Assembly: GCF_016342785.1 (NCBI RefSeq)
Contig: NZ_JAEINH010000002.1
Location: 220,019 to 284,018, forward strand
Direction: 5' to 3'
Source of the DNA: Sanguibacter suaedae
GTDB taxonomy: Bacteria; Actinomycetota; Actinomycetes; Actinomycetales; Cellulomonadaceae
Length of the DNA stretch: 64,000 nt
Shown here: piece by piece, positions 47,234 through 56,416 of the stretch
Position numbering within the stretch: the stretch's first letter is position 1
Layout: every line of letters begins with the position of its first letter
Made by a program: the position numbers and the translations under genes
The notes under the pieces: generated by a model
Seen by the model: the letters and a program-made list of their open reading frames with translations, nothing else
The model's database searches: none
What the model was told of the DNA's origin: nothing

Positions 47234-47361
47234 CTGGCTCTCCCTGTGCGTGCTCGTCTGCGTGACGGTCTGCGTGCTCGTCGGTCCGTGCGAGGTTCTT
47301 CCTGGCCAGAGCATCGCAGCCGCCACCGACACGCACGGGCGGGGGAGGCGGCGCCGGACGG

Positions 47362-47367
47362 TAACCT
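47362..47367 (+). promoter_or_regulatory. Leaderless -10 of guaB3
   Basis: TAACCT lies 6 nt before the guaB3 GTG with no Shine-Dalgarno sequence. Confidence 0.5.
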
Positions 47368-47373
47368 TGTCCG

Positions 47374-48498
47374 GTGAGCAACGAGATCGAGATCGGCCGG
47401 GGCAAGCGCGGACGGCGCGCCTATTCCTTCGACGACATCGCGGTGGTGCCGTCGCGCCGCACCCGTGACCCGGAGGACGTCTCCGTCGACTGGCAGATCG
47501 ACGCGTACCACTTCGGTCTGCCGATCCTCGCCGCCCCCATGGACTCCGTGATGAGCCCGGCGACGGCCGTGGCGCTGGGCAGGCACGGGGGCCTCGGGGT
47601 CCTCGACCTCGAGGGTCTGTGGACCCGGTACGAGGACCCGACGCCCATGCTCGAGGAGATCGCCGGCCTGGACGCGGAGCACGCGACGCGGCGCATGCAG
47701 GAGATCTACTCCGCGCCCGTGCGGGCGGAGCTCATCACCGAGCGCCTGAAGGAGATCCGTGCCGCGGGCGTCACGGTCGCCGGTGCGCTCTCCCCCCAGC
47801 GCACCCAGGAGTTCTACCGGACCGTCGTCGACGCCGGGGTCGACCTCTTCGTCATCCGGGGGACCACCGTCTCCGCCGAGCACGTGTCGGGGAACGCGGA
47901 GCCGCTCAACCTCAAGCGCTTCATCTACGAGCTCGACGTGCCCGTCGTCGTCGGTGGTGCGTCCACGTACACGGCCGCGCTGCACCTCATGCGGACGGGA
48001 GCCGCCGGCGTGCTCGTCGGCTTCGGCGGGGGAGCGGCGCACACGACGCGCGTCTCCCTCGGCATCCACGCACCCATGGCGACGGCCGTCGCGGACGTCG
48101 CCGCCGCGCGGCGGGACTACCTCGACGAGTCGGGCGGTCGGTACGTCCACGTCATCGCCGACGGTGGTGTGGGCCGAGCGGGTGACCTCGTCAAGGCCGT
48201 GGCGTGCGGGGCCGACGCGGTCATGGTGGGCGCGGCGCTCGCCCGTGCCGCCGAGGCGCCCGGCAACGGGTGGCACTGGGGCTCGGAGGCCCACCACCCG
48301 CAGCTGCCCCGCGGCGAGCGCGTGCACGTCGGGACGGCCGGGTCGCTCGAGGAGATCCTCTTCGGCCCGGGCCGCCAGGCGGACGGCACCCTCAACCTCG
48401 TCGGGGCGCTGCGCCGTGCGATGGCGACCACGGGGTACTCCGACCTCAAGGAGTTCCAGCGGGTCGAGGTCGTGATCTCGCCCTACCAGCCACGATGA
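47374..48498 (+). CDS. guaB3: GuaB3 family IMP dehydrogenase-related protein
   Basis: The GTG at 47374 gives 374 residues. The N-terminus IEIGRGKRGRRAYSFDDIAVVPSRR and the absence of CBS domains identify the GuaB3 subgroup. The usual catalytic Cys loop of GuaB is not seen (GFGGGAAHTTRVSLG instead), so IMP oxidation is not expected; some relatives act as GMP reductases. Its stop overlaps the next gene. Confidence 0.93.
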   Translation: MSNEIEIGRGKRGRRAYSFDDIAVVPSRRTRDPEDVSVDWQIDAYHFGLPILAAPMDSVMSPATAVALGRHGGLGVLDLEGLWTRYEDPTPMLEEIAGLDAEHATRRMQEIYSAPVRAELITERLKEIRAAGVTVAGALSPQRTQEFYRTVVDAGVDLFVIRGTTVSAEHVSGNAEPLNLKRFIYELDVPVVVGGASTYTAALHLMRTGAAGVLVGFGGGAAHTTRVSLGIHAPMATAVADVAAARRDYLDESGGRYVHVIADGGVGRAGDLVKAVACGADAVMVGAALARAAEAPGNGWHWGSEAHHPQLPRGERVHVGTAGSLEEILFGPGRQADGTLNLVGALRRAMATTGYSDLKEFQRVEVVISPYQPR

Positions 48499-48947
48499 CC
48501 GTGCGGATCGCCGAGATCGAGGACGCGGACGTCGAGCAGGTCCTCGACCTCTGGGACTCCTGCGGTCTCACGCGACCGTGGAACGACGCGCGCGCGGACC
48601 TCGCCGCAGCCCGCACGACGGAGACGGCGACGGTCCTCGTCGCGCGCGAGGAGGCGGGCGCCGCGGCGGACGGCGGCCGAGGGCCCGCCGTCGGCACGGT
48701 GATGGCCGGGTACGACGGGCACCGGGGCTGGCTCTACTACGTCGCCGTCGACCCCTCGCGTCAGGGGACCGGGATCGGCAGGAGCCTGGTCGTCGCCGCG
48801 GAGGCATGGCTCGTCGCGCAGGGCGCGGTGAAGATCCAGCTCATGGTCCGGTCGACGAACGAGGGCGTCGCGGGCTTCTACGCCGCGCTCGGCTACACGG
48901 ATGCCGGATGCGCCGTGCTGGGACGGCGGGTCGACCAGCCGTCCTGA
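48495..48947 (+). CDS. GNAT acetyltransferase (YpeA-like)
   Basis: The ATG at 48495 overlaps the guaB3 stop and gives 150 residues. The start MTVRIAEIEDADVEQVLDLW, the loop VDPSRQGTGIGRSLVVAAE and the end STNEGVAGFYAALGYTDA fit the YpeA subfamily of GNAT enzymes. The substrate is unknown. It is probably co-transcribed with guaB3 and is followed by a terminator. Confidence 0.9.
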   Translation: MTVRIAEIEDADVEQVLDLWDSCGLTRPWNDARADLAAARTTETATVLVAREEAGAAADGGRGPAVGTVMAGYDGHRGWLYYVAVDPSRQGTGIGRSLVVAAEAWLVAQGAVKIQLMVRSTNEGVAGFYAALGYTDAGCAVLGRRVDQPS

Positions 48948-48971
48948 GGCGCCCACCCGCCTGCGATCTTC

Positions 48972-48999
48972 CGCCCTCGTCCCACCCGGGACGGGGGCG
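48972..48999 (+). terminator. Terminator after the GNAT gene
   Basis: A 12-bp stem with one G-U pair (48972-48983 with 48988-48999) and an ACCC loop begins 24 nt after the stop. Confidence 0.65.
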
Positions 49000-49122
49000 C
49001 AGTCGTCTCCAGGCATGCCCGATCCTGCCCGACCTGCCCCGGGTCGGTGGGTCCTACGTTCTGAACTTCGGTGCATACCACTCTAAACCGGGCTCTTTTG
49101 TTCCTCATTCGCTCGTCCGCGC

Positions 49123-49151
49123 TTGAAAACACAGAGAAACGGGCGTAGACA
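49123..49151 (+). promoter_or_regulatory. Promoter of the fructose PTS operon
   Basis: TTGAAA (49123-49128) and TAGACA (49146-49151) are spaced by 17 nt, a near-consensus promoter about 50 nt before the DeoR gene. The A-rich spacer GAAAACACAGAGAAAC could hold the operator of the regulator, but I cannot define its arms. Confidence 0.7.
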
Positions 49152-49202
49152 AGTCCACACAGACATCCGCGTGACAGGGCGCGGATCGACGATGGGGTTG
49201 AT

Positions 49203-49964
49203 GTGTACGCACCAGAACGCCACCAGGAGATCCTCGGGCTCGCGCGTGCCGCGGGCCGGGTCGACGTCTCCACCCTCGCCCAGACGCTCGACGTCACTCC
49301 GGAGACCGTCCGCCGCGATCTCTCCGTCCTCGAGCGCCAGGGCCTCGTGCGCCGCGTCCACGGCGGGGCCATCCCCGTCGAGCGGCTCGGGTTCGAGCCC
49401 GGGGTCGCCGACCGGGAGTCCCACCTCGCGGCCGAGAAGACCCTCATCGCGAAGGCCGCCCTCGCGGAGGTGCCCGACGCCGGGACCGTCGTCCTCGACG
49501 CCGGCACCACCACGGTGCGGCTCGCGGAGCAGCTCCCCACCGACCGCGAGCTCACCGTCGTCACGAACTCCCTGCCCGTCGCGGCCGTCCTCGCCGCGCG
49601 ACCCAACATCACCCTCCACCTGGTGGGCGGCACCATCCGCGGACGCACCCTCGCGGCCGTCGGCCCCTGGGCCGAGCGCGCTCTCGCGGACATCCAGGCC
49701 GACGTCGTGTTCCTCGGCGCCAACGGGCTCACCCCGGACCGTGGGCTGACGACCCCCGACCTCGGTGAGGCCGCCGTGAAGCGGGCGCTCGCCCACGCGG
49801 CGCGACGTGTCGTGGTCCTCGCCGACCACACGAAGATCGGCCGGTCGGACTTCGCCCGCGTCGTCGGCATCGACGAGGTCGACGTGCTCGTCACCGACCC
49901 CGGGACCGACGGTGGGCTCGTCGCCGAGCTCGAGGACGCCGGCGTGGCGGTGGTACGCGCATGA
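49203..49964 (+). CDS. DeoR-family transcriptional regulator of the fructose operon
   Basis: The GTG at 49203 gives 253 residues. The helix-turn-helix is at about 5-55 (PERHQEILGLARAAGRVDVS, VTPETVRRDLSVLE). The sugar-phosphate sensor domain follows (DAGTTTVRLAEQL, TNSLPVAAVL, GANGLTPDRGLTTPD, VLADHTKIGR). As the first gene of a fructose operon it is probably a repressor released by fructose-1-phosphate. It overlaps fruK by 4 bp. Confidence 0.93.
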   Translation: MYAPERHQEILGLARAAGRVDVSTLAQTLDVTPETVRRDLSVLERQGLVRRVHGGAIPVERLGFEPGVADRESHLAAEKTLIAKAALAEVPDAGTVVLDAGTTTVRLAEQLPTDRELTVVTNSLPVAAVLAARPNITLHLVGGTIRGRTLAAVGPWAERALADIQADVVFLGANGLTPDRGLTTPDLGEAAVKRALAHAARRVVVLADHTKIGRSDFARVVGIDEVDVLVTDPGTDGGLVAELEDAGVAVVRA

Positions 49965-50959
49965 TCATCACCCTCACTCCCAACCCCAGTCTCGACCGCA
50001 CCTACGAGGTCCCCACGCTCGTCGCGGGCGAGGTCAACCGCGCGGTGACCACGCACGTCGACGCCGGTGGCAAGGGCATCAACGTCACGCGGGCCTTGGC
50101 TGCCGGCGGGGCACGCTCCGTCGCGATCTTCCCGGCGGGCGGCACCGACGGGGTGCGCCTCGTCTCCGACCTCGAGGCCGTCGGGGTCGCGGTGCGACCC
50201 GTCCCCGCGGGCACGGCGACCCGCAGCAACATCGCGGTCGTCGACGCGCTCGGCGCCACCACCAAGATCAACGCCCCCGGCGAGCCCCTCGACCCCGCTG
50301 TCGTCACCGCGCTCCTCGACGCGCTCGCCGCAGAGATCGTCGCTGCGCGCAGCGCCGGCGACCGCCCCGTCGTGGTGGCGGCCGGGAGCCTTCCCACCGG
50401 TGCGGGTGACGACCTCTACGTCCGTGTCGCGCGCGTCGCCGCGGAGCACGGGGCGCGGACCGTCGTCGACTCGTCCGGCGCACCCTTCCGGGAGGCCGTC
50501 GAGGCCGGAGGGCTCGCTCTCGTGAAGCCCAACGACGACGAGCTCGCCGAGCTCGTCGGCAGGGAGCTCAGGACCGTGGGCGACGTGACCGACGCCGCAC
50601 GCGAGATCATCTCGGCCGGCACCGACGCGGTGCTCGTCTCGCTCGGCGCACACGGCGCGCTCCTCGTCACTGCCGACAGCGTGCTCTGGGCGGGCGGGAC
50701 GCCCCTCGTGCCGCTGTCCACCGTGGGCGCAGGCGACACGACGCTCGCCGGCTTCCTCAGCGTCCTCGACCAGGACGCCTCCTCCTCCCAGGAGGACATC
50801 ACCGCACGGCTCCCGGACGCACTCCGGGTCGCCGTCGCCTGGGGCAGGGCTGCCGTCCTGCTCCCCGGCTCCGCAGTACCCACGCCCGACGACGTCGACG
50901 TCACGGACGTGCAGCTCGTCCCCGACCCATCCCGCCGCCTCGCACTGAAGGAGCTGTGA
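49961..50959 (+). CDS. fruK: 1-phosphofructokinase
   Basis: The ATG at 49961 gives 332 residues of the PfkB family. TLTPNPSLDRTYEVP is typical of FruK. The anion-hole loop LSTVGAGDTTLAGFLS and VKPNDDELAELVG support ATP-dependent phosphorylation of fructose-1-P to fructose-1,6-bisphosphate. It sits between the regulator and the PTS components, the standard order. Confidence 0.95.
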   Translation: MIITLTPNPSLDRTYEVPTLVAGEVNRAVTTHVDAGGKGINVTRALAAGGARSVAIFPAGGTDGVRLVSDLEAVGVAVRPVPAGTATRSNIAVVDALGATTKINAPGEPLDPAVVTALLDALAAEIVAARSAGDRPVVVAAGSLPTGAGDDLYVRVARVAAEHGARTVVDSSGAPFREAVEAGGLALVKPNDDELAELVGRELRTVGDVTDAAREIISAGTDAVLVSLGAHGALLVTADSVLWAGGTPLVPLSTVGAGDTTLAGFLSVLDQDASSSQEDITARLPDALRVAVAWGRAAVLLPGSAVPTPDDVDVTDVQLVPDPSRRLALKEL

Positions 50960-50960
50960 C

Positions 50961-51431
50961 GTGAGCAACCCCGCACCCAGCGCACCCCTGATCACCCCGG
51001 GTCTCGTGGCCCTCGACCTCGCCGGGGGAGACCGTGACGCGGTCACCCGCAGCCTCATCGACCTCCTCCTCGCCGAGGGGCGGATCACCGACGCCGACGG
51101 CTTCCACGCCGACGTCCGTGCCCGAGAGGCTCAGATGGCCACGGGCATGCCCGGCGGCGTGGGGCTCCCGCACGCCCGTTCCGCGCACGTCACCGTGCCG
51201 TCCCTCGCGGTCGGTCGTGTCCCCGCAGGCGTCGACTTCGGCGCTCCCGACGGTGACGCGACCCTCGTCTTCCTCATCGCCGCGCCCACCGAGGGCGACA
51301 GCGACCACCTGAAGATCCTCGCGTCGCTCGCGCGGCGCCTCGTGCACGAGTCGTTCCGTGACTCGCTGCGCACCGCACCCGACGCGACCACCGTCGCCGA
51401 GATCGTCACCAGGGAGGTGGCTCCACGATGA
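50961..51431 (+). CDS. PTS fructose-specific IIA component
   Basis: The GTG at 50961 gives 156 residues. The phosphorylated His71 lies in GGVGLPHARSAHV, the PTS EIIA type-2 motif. In Streptomyces and corynebacteria FruA is usually one IIABC chain; here IIA is separate and overlaps the IIBC start by 4 bp. It receives phosphate from HPr, encoded three genes further on. Confidence 0.93.
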   Translation: MSNPAPSAPLITPGLVALDLAGGDRDAVTRSLIDLLLAEGRITDADGFHADVRAREAQMATGMPGGVGLPHARSAHVTVPSLAVGRVPAGVDFGAPDGDATLVFLIAAPTEGDSDHLKILASLARRLVHESFRDSLRTAPDATTVAEIVTREVAPR

Positions 51432-52987
51432 AGTTCGTCGCCGTCACGTCGTGCCCCACGGGCATCGCGCACACGTACATGGCCGCCGAGGCCCTCGAGC
51501 AGGCAGGTCGCGCCGCCGGGCACGAGGTCACCGTCGAGACCCAGGGCTCCGCAGGGGCGGACACCATCGACCCCCAGGCCATCGCCGACGCGGACGGCGT
51601 GATCTTCGCCGCGGACCTCGAGGTCAAGGACAAGTCCCGCTTCAGCGGCAAGCCCACCGTCGACGTCGGCGTGAAGAAGGCCGTGCACGACGCGCCGGGC
51701 GTCATCGCCCAGGCCGTCGCTGCGGTGGAGGCGGGCGTCCCCGCAGGTGCCGCGGCCACGGCCGCGGCCACGGCGTCGCAGGCGCCCGCCGGGCCCGCCA
51801 CGAAGGTCGACGCGAACGCGAGCGTCGGGAACCGCGTGCGGCAGTGGCTCATGACCGGGATCTCCTACATGATCCCGTTCGTCGCCGCCGGCGGGATCCT
51901 CATCGCCCTGAGCTTCATGCTCGCCCAGGTCGCCTGGGACGAGGAGGGCGCCGTCGAGGTCACGAAGGTCCCGGTCGAGACCATCATCGAGGGCTTCGAC
52001 CTCACGTCCCTCCAGCACTGGTCGGTCCTCCTCCTCGCCATCGGCGGGGTCGCCTTCGGCTTCCTCGTCGCCGTGCTCGCCGGGTTCATCGCCTACGCGA
52101 TCGCCGACCGCCCCGGCCTCGTGCCCGGCTTCGTCGGCGGTGCCATCGCGGTGACCGTGGGCGCCGGGTTCCTCGGCGGTCTCGTCGCCGGGTTCATCGG
52201 TGGTCTGCTGGCCCTGTGGATCAGCCGGTGGAAGGTGCCGCGCGGCGTGCGCGGCATCATGCCGGTGGTCGTCATCCCCCTCCTGTCGACGTTCGTCACC
52301 GGGCTCCTCATGTTCGTGGTGCTCGGCCGGCCGCTCGCGGCCCTCATGGACGGGCTCACCGACTGGCTGAGCTCGCTCTCCGGTTCCAACCTCGTCCTGC
52401 TCGGAGCGCTCCTCGGCCTCATGATGGGCTTCGACCTCGGTGGGCCCGTGAACAAGGTCGCCTACACCTTCGCGGTGACCGGACTCGCGACCGAGGGCCT
52501 GGCGTCCGACGCGACGCAGTACCGCATCATGGCGGCCGTCATGGCGGCCGGCATGGTCGCGCCGCTCGCGATGGCCCTCGCCACCGTGGTCCGCAGCAAG
52601 CTCTTCACGCGCGCCGAGCGGGAGAACGGCAAGGCCGCCTGGCTCCTCGGGGCGTCCTTCATCTCCGAGGGTGCCATCCCGTTCGCCGCCGTCGACCCGC
52701 TGCGGGTGCTGCCCGCCTCCATGGTCGGCTCAGCGGTCACCGGCGGTCTCGTCATGGCCTTCGACTCGACGCTCCGTGCCCCCCACGGCGGGATCTGGGT
52801 GGCACCGTTGATCGGGAACCCCGTCCTCTTCGTCCTCGCCGTGATCATCGGCACGGTCGTCACCGCCGCCGTCGTCATCGGCCTCAAGAGCATCGGCTCC
52901 AACTCCGCGGTCGACGCGGAGCGCGCCGCGGACGCGGCAGCCGCCGACCAGACCCCCACCACCACCACCACCGCCGTCGCGGGCTGA
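51428..52987 (+). CDS. fruA: PTS fructose-specific IIBC component
   Basis: The product has 519 residues. The IIB domain starts MKFVAVTSCPTGIAHTYMAA, with the phosphocysteine at Cys9. An Ala and Pro rich linker (about 100-130) leads to the IIC permease with some nine membrane segments, including MTGISYMIPFVAAGGILIAL and GFDLGGPVNKVAYTFA. It imports fructose and phosphorylates it to fructose-1-P. The Thr-rich tail ends TTTTTAVAG. Confidence 0.96.
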   Translation: MKFVAVTSCPTGIAHTYMAAEALEQAGRAAGHEVTVETQGSAGADTIDPQAIADADGVIFAADLEVKDKSRFSGKPTVDVGVKKAVHDAPGVIAQAVAAVEAGVPAGAAATAAATASQAPAGPATKVDANASVGNRVRQWLMTGISYMIPFVAAGGILIALSFMLAQVAWDEEGAVEVTKVPVETIIEGFDLTSLQHWSVLLLAIGGVAFGFLVAVLAGFIAYAIADRPGLVPGFVGGAIAVTVGAGFLGGLVAGFIGGLLALWISRWKVPRGVRGIMPVVVIPLLSTFVTGLLMFVVLGRPLAALMDGLTDWLSSLSGSNLVLLGALLGLMMGFDLGGPVNKVAYTFAVTGLATEGLASDATQYRIMAAVMAAGMVAPLAMALATVVRSKLFTRAERENGKAAWLLGASFISEGAIPFAAVDPLRVLPASMVGSAVTGGLVMAFDSTLRAPHGGIWVAPLIGNPVLFVLAVIIGTVVTAAVVIGLKSIGSNSAVDAERAADAAAADQTPTTTTTAVAG

Positions 52988-53010
52988 CCGCGACCCTGGA
53001 AGGACCGAAC

Positions 53011-53283
53011 ATGCCCACACGCACCGTGGCCGTGGCCTCCCGCTCCGGCCTCCACGCCCGCCCCGCCTCCATCTTCACGCAGGCCGCCGCAGACAGCGGC
53101 GTCGACGTGACCATCGCGACGGACGGGGACGATGCCGTGGACGCGGCGAGCATCCTGCTCGTCATGTCCCTGGGCGTCCCGCACGGCCAGGAGGTCACGC
53201 TCTCCGCCGACGGGCCCGACGCGGACCGCGTCCTCGACGAGCTCGCGGCGCTCCTCGCCACGGACCTCGACGAGGAGCCGTGA
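53011..53283 (+). CDS. ptsH: Phosphocarrier protein HPr
   Basis: The ATG at 53011 gives 90 residues. His15 lies in SRSGLHARPASIF and the regulatory-type Ser47 in DAASILLVMSLG. HPr passes phosphate from enzyme I to IIA. It follows IIBC by 23 nt, with GGAAGGA as ribosome-binding site, and overlaps ptsI. Confidence 0.95.
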   Translation: MPTRTVAVASRSGLHARPASIFTQAAADSGVDVTIATDGDDAVDAASILLVMSLGVPHGQEVTLSADGPDADRVLDELAALLATDLDEEP

Positions 53284-54956
53284 TGCTCCACGGTTCCGGC
53301 GTCGGCCGCGGCGCCGCCATCGGCCCCGTCGTCCGGGTCGCCCCGGCGCCCGTCGCGCCCGAGCGCGAGGAGGCCCCGGCGGACCCCGCCGAGGCCGCCG
53401 AGCGGACCGTCGCCGCGTTCGACGCGGTGGCGGCCGGCCTCCGGCGCCAGGCCGAGACGTCCGAAGGGCCCGCGGTCGCCGTCCTGCAGGCGACCGCGCA
53501 GATGGCCCAGGACCGGGCCCTGCGCAAGCAGACCGTCGCCCGGATCGAGGGCGGAGAACCGCCCGTCGCTGCGCTCGACGCCGTCGTCGGCGGCTTCGTC
53601 GACATGTTCACCAAGGCCGGGGGGATGCTCGCCGAGCGCGTCACCGACCTGCGCAGCGTCCGCGACCGGGTGGCCGCCGAGCTCCTCGGCGTCCCCGCCC
53701 CAGGGGTCCCGGAGCTCACCGGCCCGTCCGTGATCGTCGCCGAGGACCTCGCACCCGCCGACACGGCCGCGCTCGACCTCCGCCACGTCGTGGCCATCGT
53801 CACCGAGCTCGGGGGCACCACCAGCCACACGGCGATCATCGCCGCGCAGCGCGCCATCCCGTGCGTCGTCGGCGTGGCCGGTGCGCTCGACCTCGCCGAG
53901 GGCACCGTCGTGGCCGTCGACGCCGCGGCAGGGACCGTCGAGGTCGACCCGTCGGAGGACGTCGCCCACGGCTTCGCCGAGCGCGACCGTGTGGCCCGGA
54001 CGCTCGCCGAGGACACCTCTCCCGGCCGGACGGCCGACGGTGTGCCCGTCGCGCTGCTCGCCAACATCGGCACCGCGGCCGACGCCGCTCGCGCCGGTGC
54101 CGGGAGCGCGGTCGAGGGCGTCGGGCTCTTCCGCACGGAGGTGCTCTTCCTCGATCGTGCCACCGCCCCGACCCGCGAGGAGCAGGCCGAGGTCTACGCC
54201 GAGGTGCTGCGCAGCTTCGCCGGCCGGAAGGTCGTGGTCCGCACGCTCGACGCCGGTGCGGACAAGCCCCTCGCGTTCGCGACGCAGCCCGACGAGGAGA
54301 ACCCCGCGCTCGGCGTGCGCGGCTACCGGCTCGTGCGGACCGTCCCCGAGCTCCTCGACACGCAGCTCGCCGCACTCGCGGACGCGCAGGCCGCGACGGG
54401 GGAGCACCCGTGGGTCATGGCCCCCATGGTCTCGACGCCGGTCGAGGCCCGGGACTTCGCCGCCGCCGCACGCCGGCACGGTCTCACCACCGTGGGCGTC
54501 ATGGTCGAGGTCCCCGCAGCCGCTCTGCGCGCCGAGGCGATCCTCGCCGAGGTCGACTTCGTCTCCATGGGCACCAACGACCTCGCCCAGTACGTCATGG
54601 CGACCGACCGCCTCCGGGGCGAGCTGTCCGACCTCCTCGACCGCTGGCAGCCCGCCGTCCTCGACCTCGTCGCCGCCACGGCGCGCGCAGGGGCCGCAGC
54701 CGGCAAGCCGGCGGGCGTGTGCGGCGAGTCCGCCGCGGACCCCGTCATGGCGGTCGTTCTCGCAGGGCTCGGCGTCACCTCGCTGTCGATGTCCGCAGGT
54801 GCGGTGCCGCTCGTCCGGTATGCGCTCGCGCAGCACACCGCTGCGCAGGCGGCGGACGTAGCGCTCGCCGCGCTCGCCGCGTCGTCCGCGCCCGAGGCCT
54901 ACGCGGCGGCCTGCCGCGCGCTGCGACCCGAGGTCGCGACGGTCCTCGGCCTCTGA
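53283..54956 (+). CDS. ptsI: PTS enzyme I (phosphoenolpyruvate-protein phosphotransferase)
   Basis: I chose the ATG at 53283, 5 nt after GAGGAG, over the GTG at 53280. The product has 557 residues. The phosphorylated His182 is in TELGGTTSHTAII. The PEP-binding barrel has LFRTEVLFLDR, VRTLDAGADKPL and the late VCGESAADP with its Cys. Enzyme I starts the phosphate chain from PEP. It is the last gene of the operon and faces the convergent ackA. Confidence 0.97.
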   Translation: MLHGSGVGRGAAIGPVVRVAPAPVAPEREEAPADPAEAAERTVAAFDAVAAGLRRQAETSEGPAVAVLQATAQMAQDRALRKQTVARIEGGEPPVAALDAVVGGFVDMFTKAGGMLAERVTDLRSVRDRVAAELLGVPAPGVPELTGPSVIVAEDLAPADTAALDLRHVVAIVTELGGTTSHTAIIAAQRAIPCVVGVAGALDLAEGTVVAVDAAAGTVEVDPSEDVAHGFAERDRVARTLAEDTSPGRTADGVPVALLANIGTAADAARAGAGSAVEGVGLFRTEVLFLDRATAPTREEQAEVYAEVLRSFAGRKVVVRTLDAGADKPLAFATQPDEENPALGVRGYRLVRTVPELLDTQLAALADAQAATGEHPWVMAPMVSTPVEARDFAAAARRHGLTTVGVMVEVPAAALRAEAILAEVDFVSMGTNDLAQYVMATDRLRGELSDLLDRWQPAVLDLVAATARAGAAAGKPAGVCGESAADPVMAVVLAGLGVTSLSMSAGAVPLVRYALAQHTAAQAADVALAALAASSAPEAYAAACRALRPEVATVLGL

Positions 54957-54986
54957 CGGGGCGCGCCCGGGGGAGGGCGCCCGTGG

Positions 54987-55111
54987 GAACGGAGAAGGGG
55001 GGGGGGGGGGTGGGGCCGGGCCGGCGCCCGGGTGCCCCGGGTAGGGGGCCCCCCCCCGCGGGTGGGACGGGCGCGGGGCGGGGCGGGGGTCGCCCCGCCC
55101 CTTCTCCGTTC
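54987..55111. terminator. G14-tract palindromic region between ptsI and ackA
   Basis: GAACGGAGAAGGGG (54987-55000) pairs with CCCCTTCTCCGTTC (55098-55111). Inside lie a run of 14 G (54997-55010), a run of 9 C and an 11-bp hairpin (55075-55085 with 55091-55101). It can act as a bidirectional terminator for the two convergent operons. The homopolymer runs are also sites of possible base-count error. Confidence 0.6.
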
Positions 55112-55174
55112 TCCCTGTTCTCGTGCGCCGCCCTCGTCGCCTCCGTGGAGCAGACGCCCGCGGACGCAGGTAGG

Positions 55175-56416
55175 TCAGCTCGCGACCGCGCCACCCGCGA
55201 CGAGGTCGACGCACTGCCGGGCGATGGCGAGCTCCTCGTTGGTCGGCACCACCATGACGAGCGTCGAGGTCCACCCCGGGGAGATGACCCGCGCCTCGCG
55301 GGAGCGCTCGTCGTTGAGGGCGGCGTCCACCGCGATGCCCATGCTCTCGAGGTCGGCCGTCGTGAGCGCGCGCACGATCTCGTCGTTCTCCCCGACGCCC
55401 GCCGTGAAGGTGATGACGTCCACGCGCCCGAGGACGGCGTGGTAGGCGCCGATGTACTTCCGCAGGCGGTGGACGTAGACGTCCAGCGCCAGGCGGGCGC
55501 CCTCGTGGCCCTGGGCGACCAGGTCGTGGAGGACGCGGAAGTCGTTGTCCCCCGCGAGCCCCTTGATTCCGGACCGCTTGTTGAGGAGGTCGTCGATCTC
55601 GTCGATCGACATGCCGGCGTTGCGGTGCAGGTGGAACACGATCGCCGGGTCGATGTCCCCGGAGCGCGTCCCCATGACCAGGCCCTCGAGGGGGGTGAGG
55701 CCCATCGAGGTCTCGACGGCCACGCCACCGCGGACCGCGGAGACCGACGCCCCGTTCCCGAGGTGCAGGACGATCTGGTTGAGGTCCTCGACGCGGCGTC
55801 CGAGGACGCGGGCGACCTCCTGCGACACGAACTGGTGGCTCGTGCCGTGGAACCCGTAGCGCCGGATCCCGTGCTCCCGCGCGACGTCCGCGTCGATCGC
55901 GTACGTGTGCGCGGCGGCGGGCAGCGACTGGAAGAACGCCGTGTCGAAGATCGCGACGTGCGGGACGTCCGGCAGGAGCGCGCGGGCGACCTCGATGCCC
56001 CGGACGTGCCCGGGGTTGTGGAGCGGCGCCAGCGGGACGAGGTCCGTGATGTCCTGCACCACGGTGTCGTCGATGACGACGGGACCGGAGAACTTGCTGC
56101 CGCCCTGGACCACGCGGTGACCCACGGCCACCACGCCCGCCTCGTCGAGGTTCGGGCCGAGCTCCTCGAAGAGGTCGAGGGCCAGGCGCAGCGCGGCACC
56201 GTGGTCGGCGACCACCGTCGTGCGCTGGGTCTTCTCTCCGGCGACGGTGTGGGTCACGCGGCCCTCGGACTCGCCGATGCGCTCGACGAGGCCCGAGGCG
56301 ATCGCCTCGCCCCCCACCGGGTCGACCAGCTGGTACTTCACGGAGGACGACCCCGAGTTGATGACGAGGACGCTGCCGTGCGCGGACGGGGTGGCCGCAC
56401 CGGTCGTGGGGTTCAT
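55175..56416 (-). CDS. ackA: Acetate kinase
   Basis: The ATG at 56416 gives 413 residues. The N-terminal SVLVINSGSSSVKYQLVD, RRYGFHGTSHQFVS, HLGNGASVSAVRGG and FTAGVGENDEIVR motifs cover the family, including the catalytic His and Arg sites. It converts acetyl phosphate and ADP to acetate and ATP. It overlaps pta (ATGA), so the two are translationally coupled. Confidence 0.98.
   Translation of the reverse strand: MNPTTGAATPSAHGSVLVINSGSSSVKYQLVDPVGGEAIASGLVERIGESEGRVTHTVAGEKTQRTTVVADHGAALRLALDLFEELGPNLDEAGVVAVGHRVVQGGSKFSGPVVIDDTVVQDITDLVPLAPLHNPGHVRGIEVARALLPDVPHVAIFDTAFFQSLPAAAHTYAIDADVAREHGIRRYGFHGTSHQFVSQEVARVLGRRVEDLNQIVLHLGNGASVSAVRGGVAVETSMGLTPLEGLVMGTRSGDIDPAIVFHLHRNAGMSIDEIDDLLNKRSGIKGLAGDNDFRVLHDLVAQGHEGARLALDVYVHRLRKYIGAYHAVLGRVDVITFTAGVGENDEIVRALTTADLESMGIAVDAALNDERSREARVISPGWTSTLVMVVPTNEELAIARQCVDLVAGGAVAS

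Noticed and set aside
54961-55174. Possible mobile-element remnant between ptsI and ackA, suggested by extreme base runs
   Set aside because: No transposase fragment, target duplication or coding potential is visible. The palindrome is explained as a bidirectional terminator.
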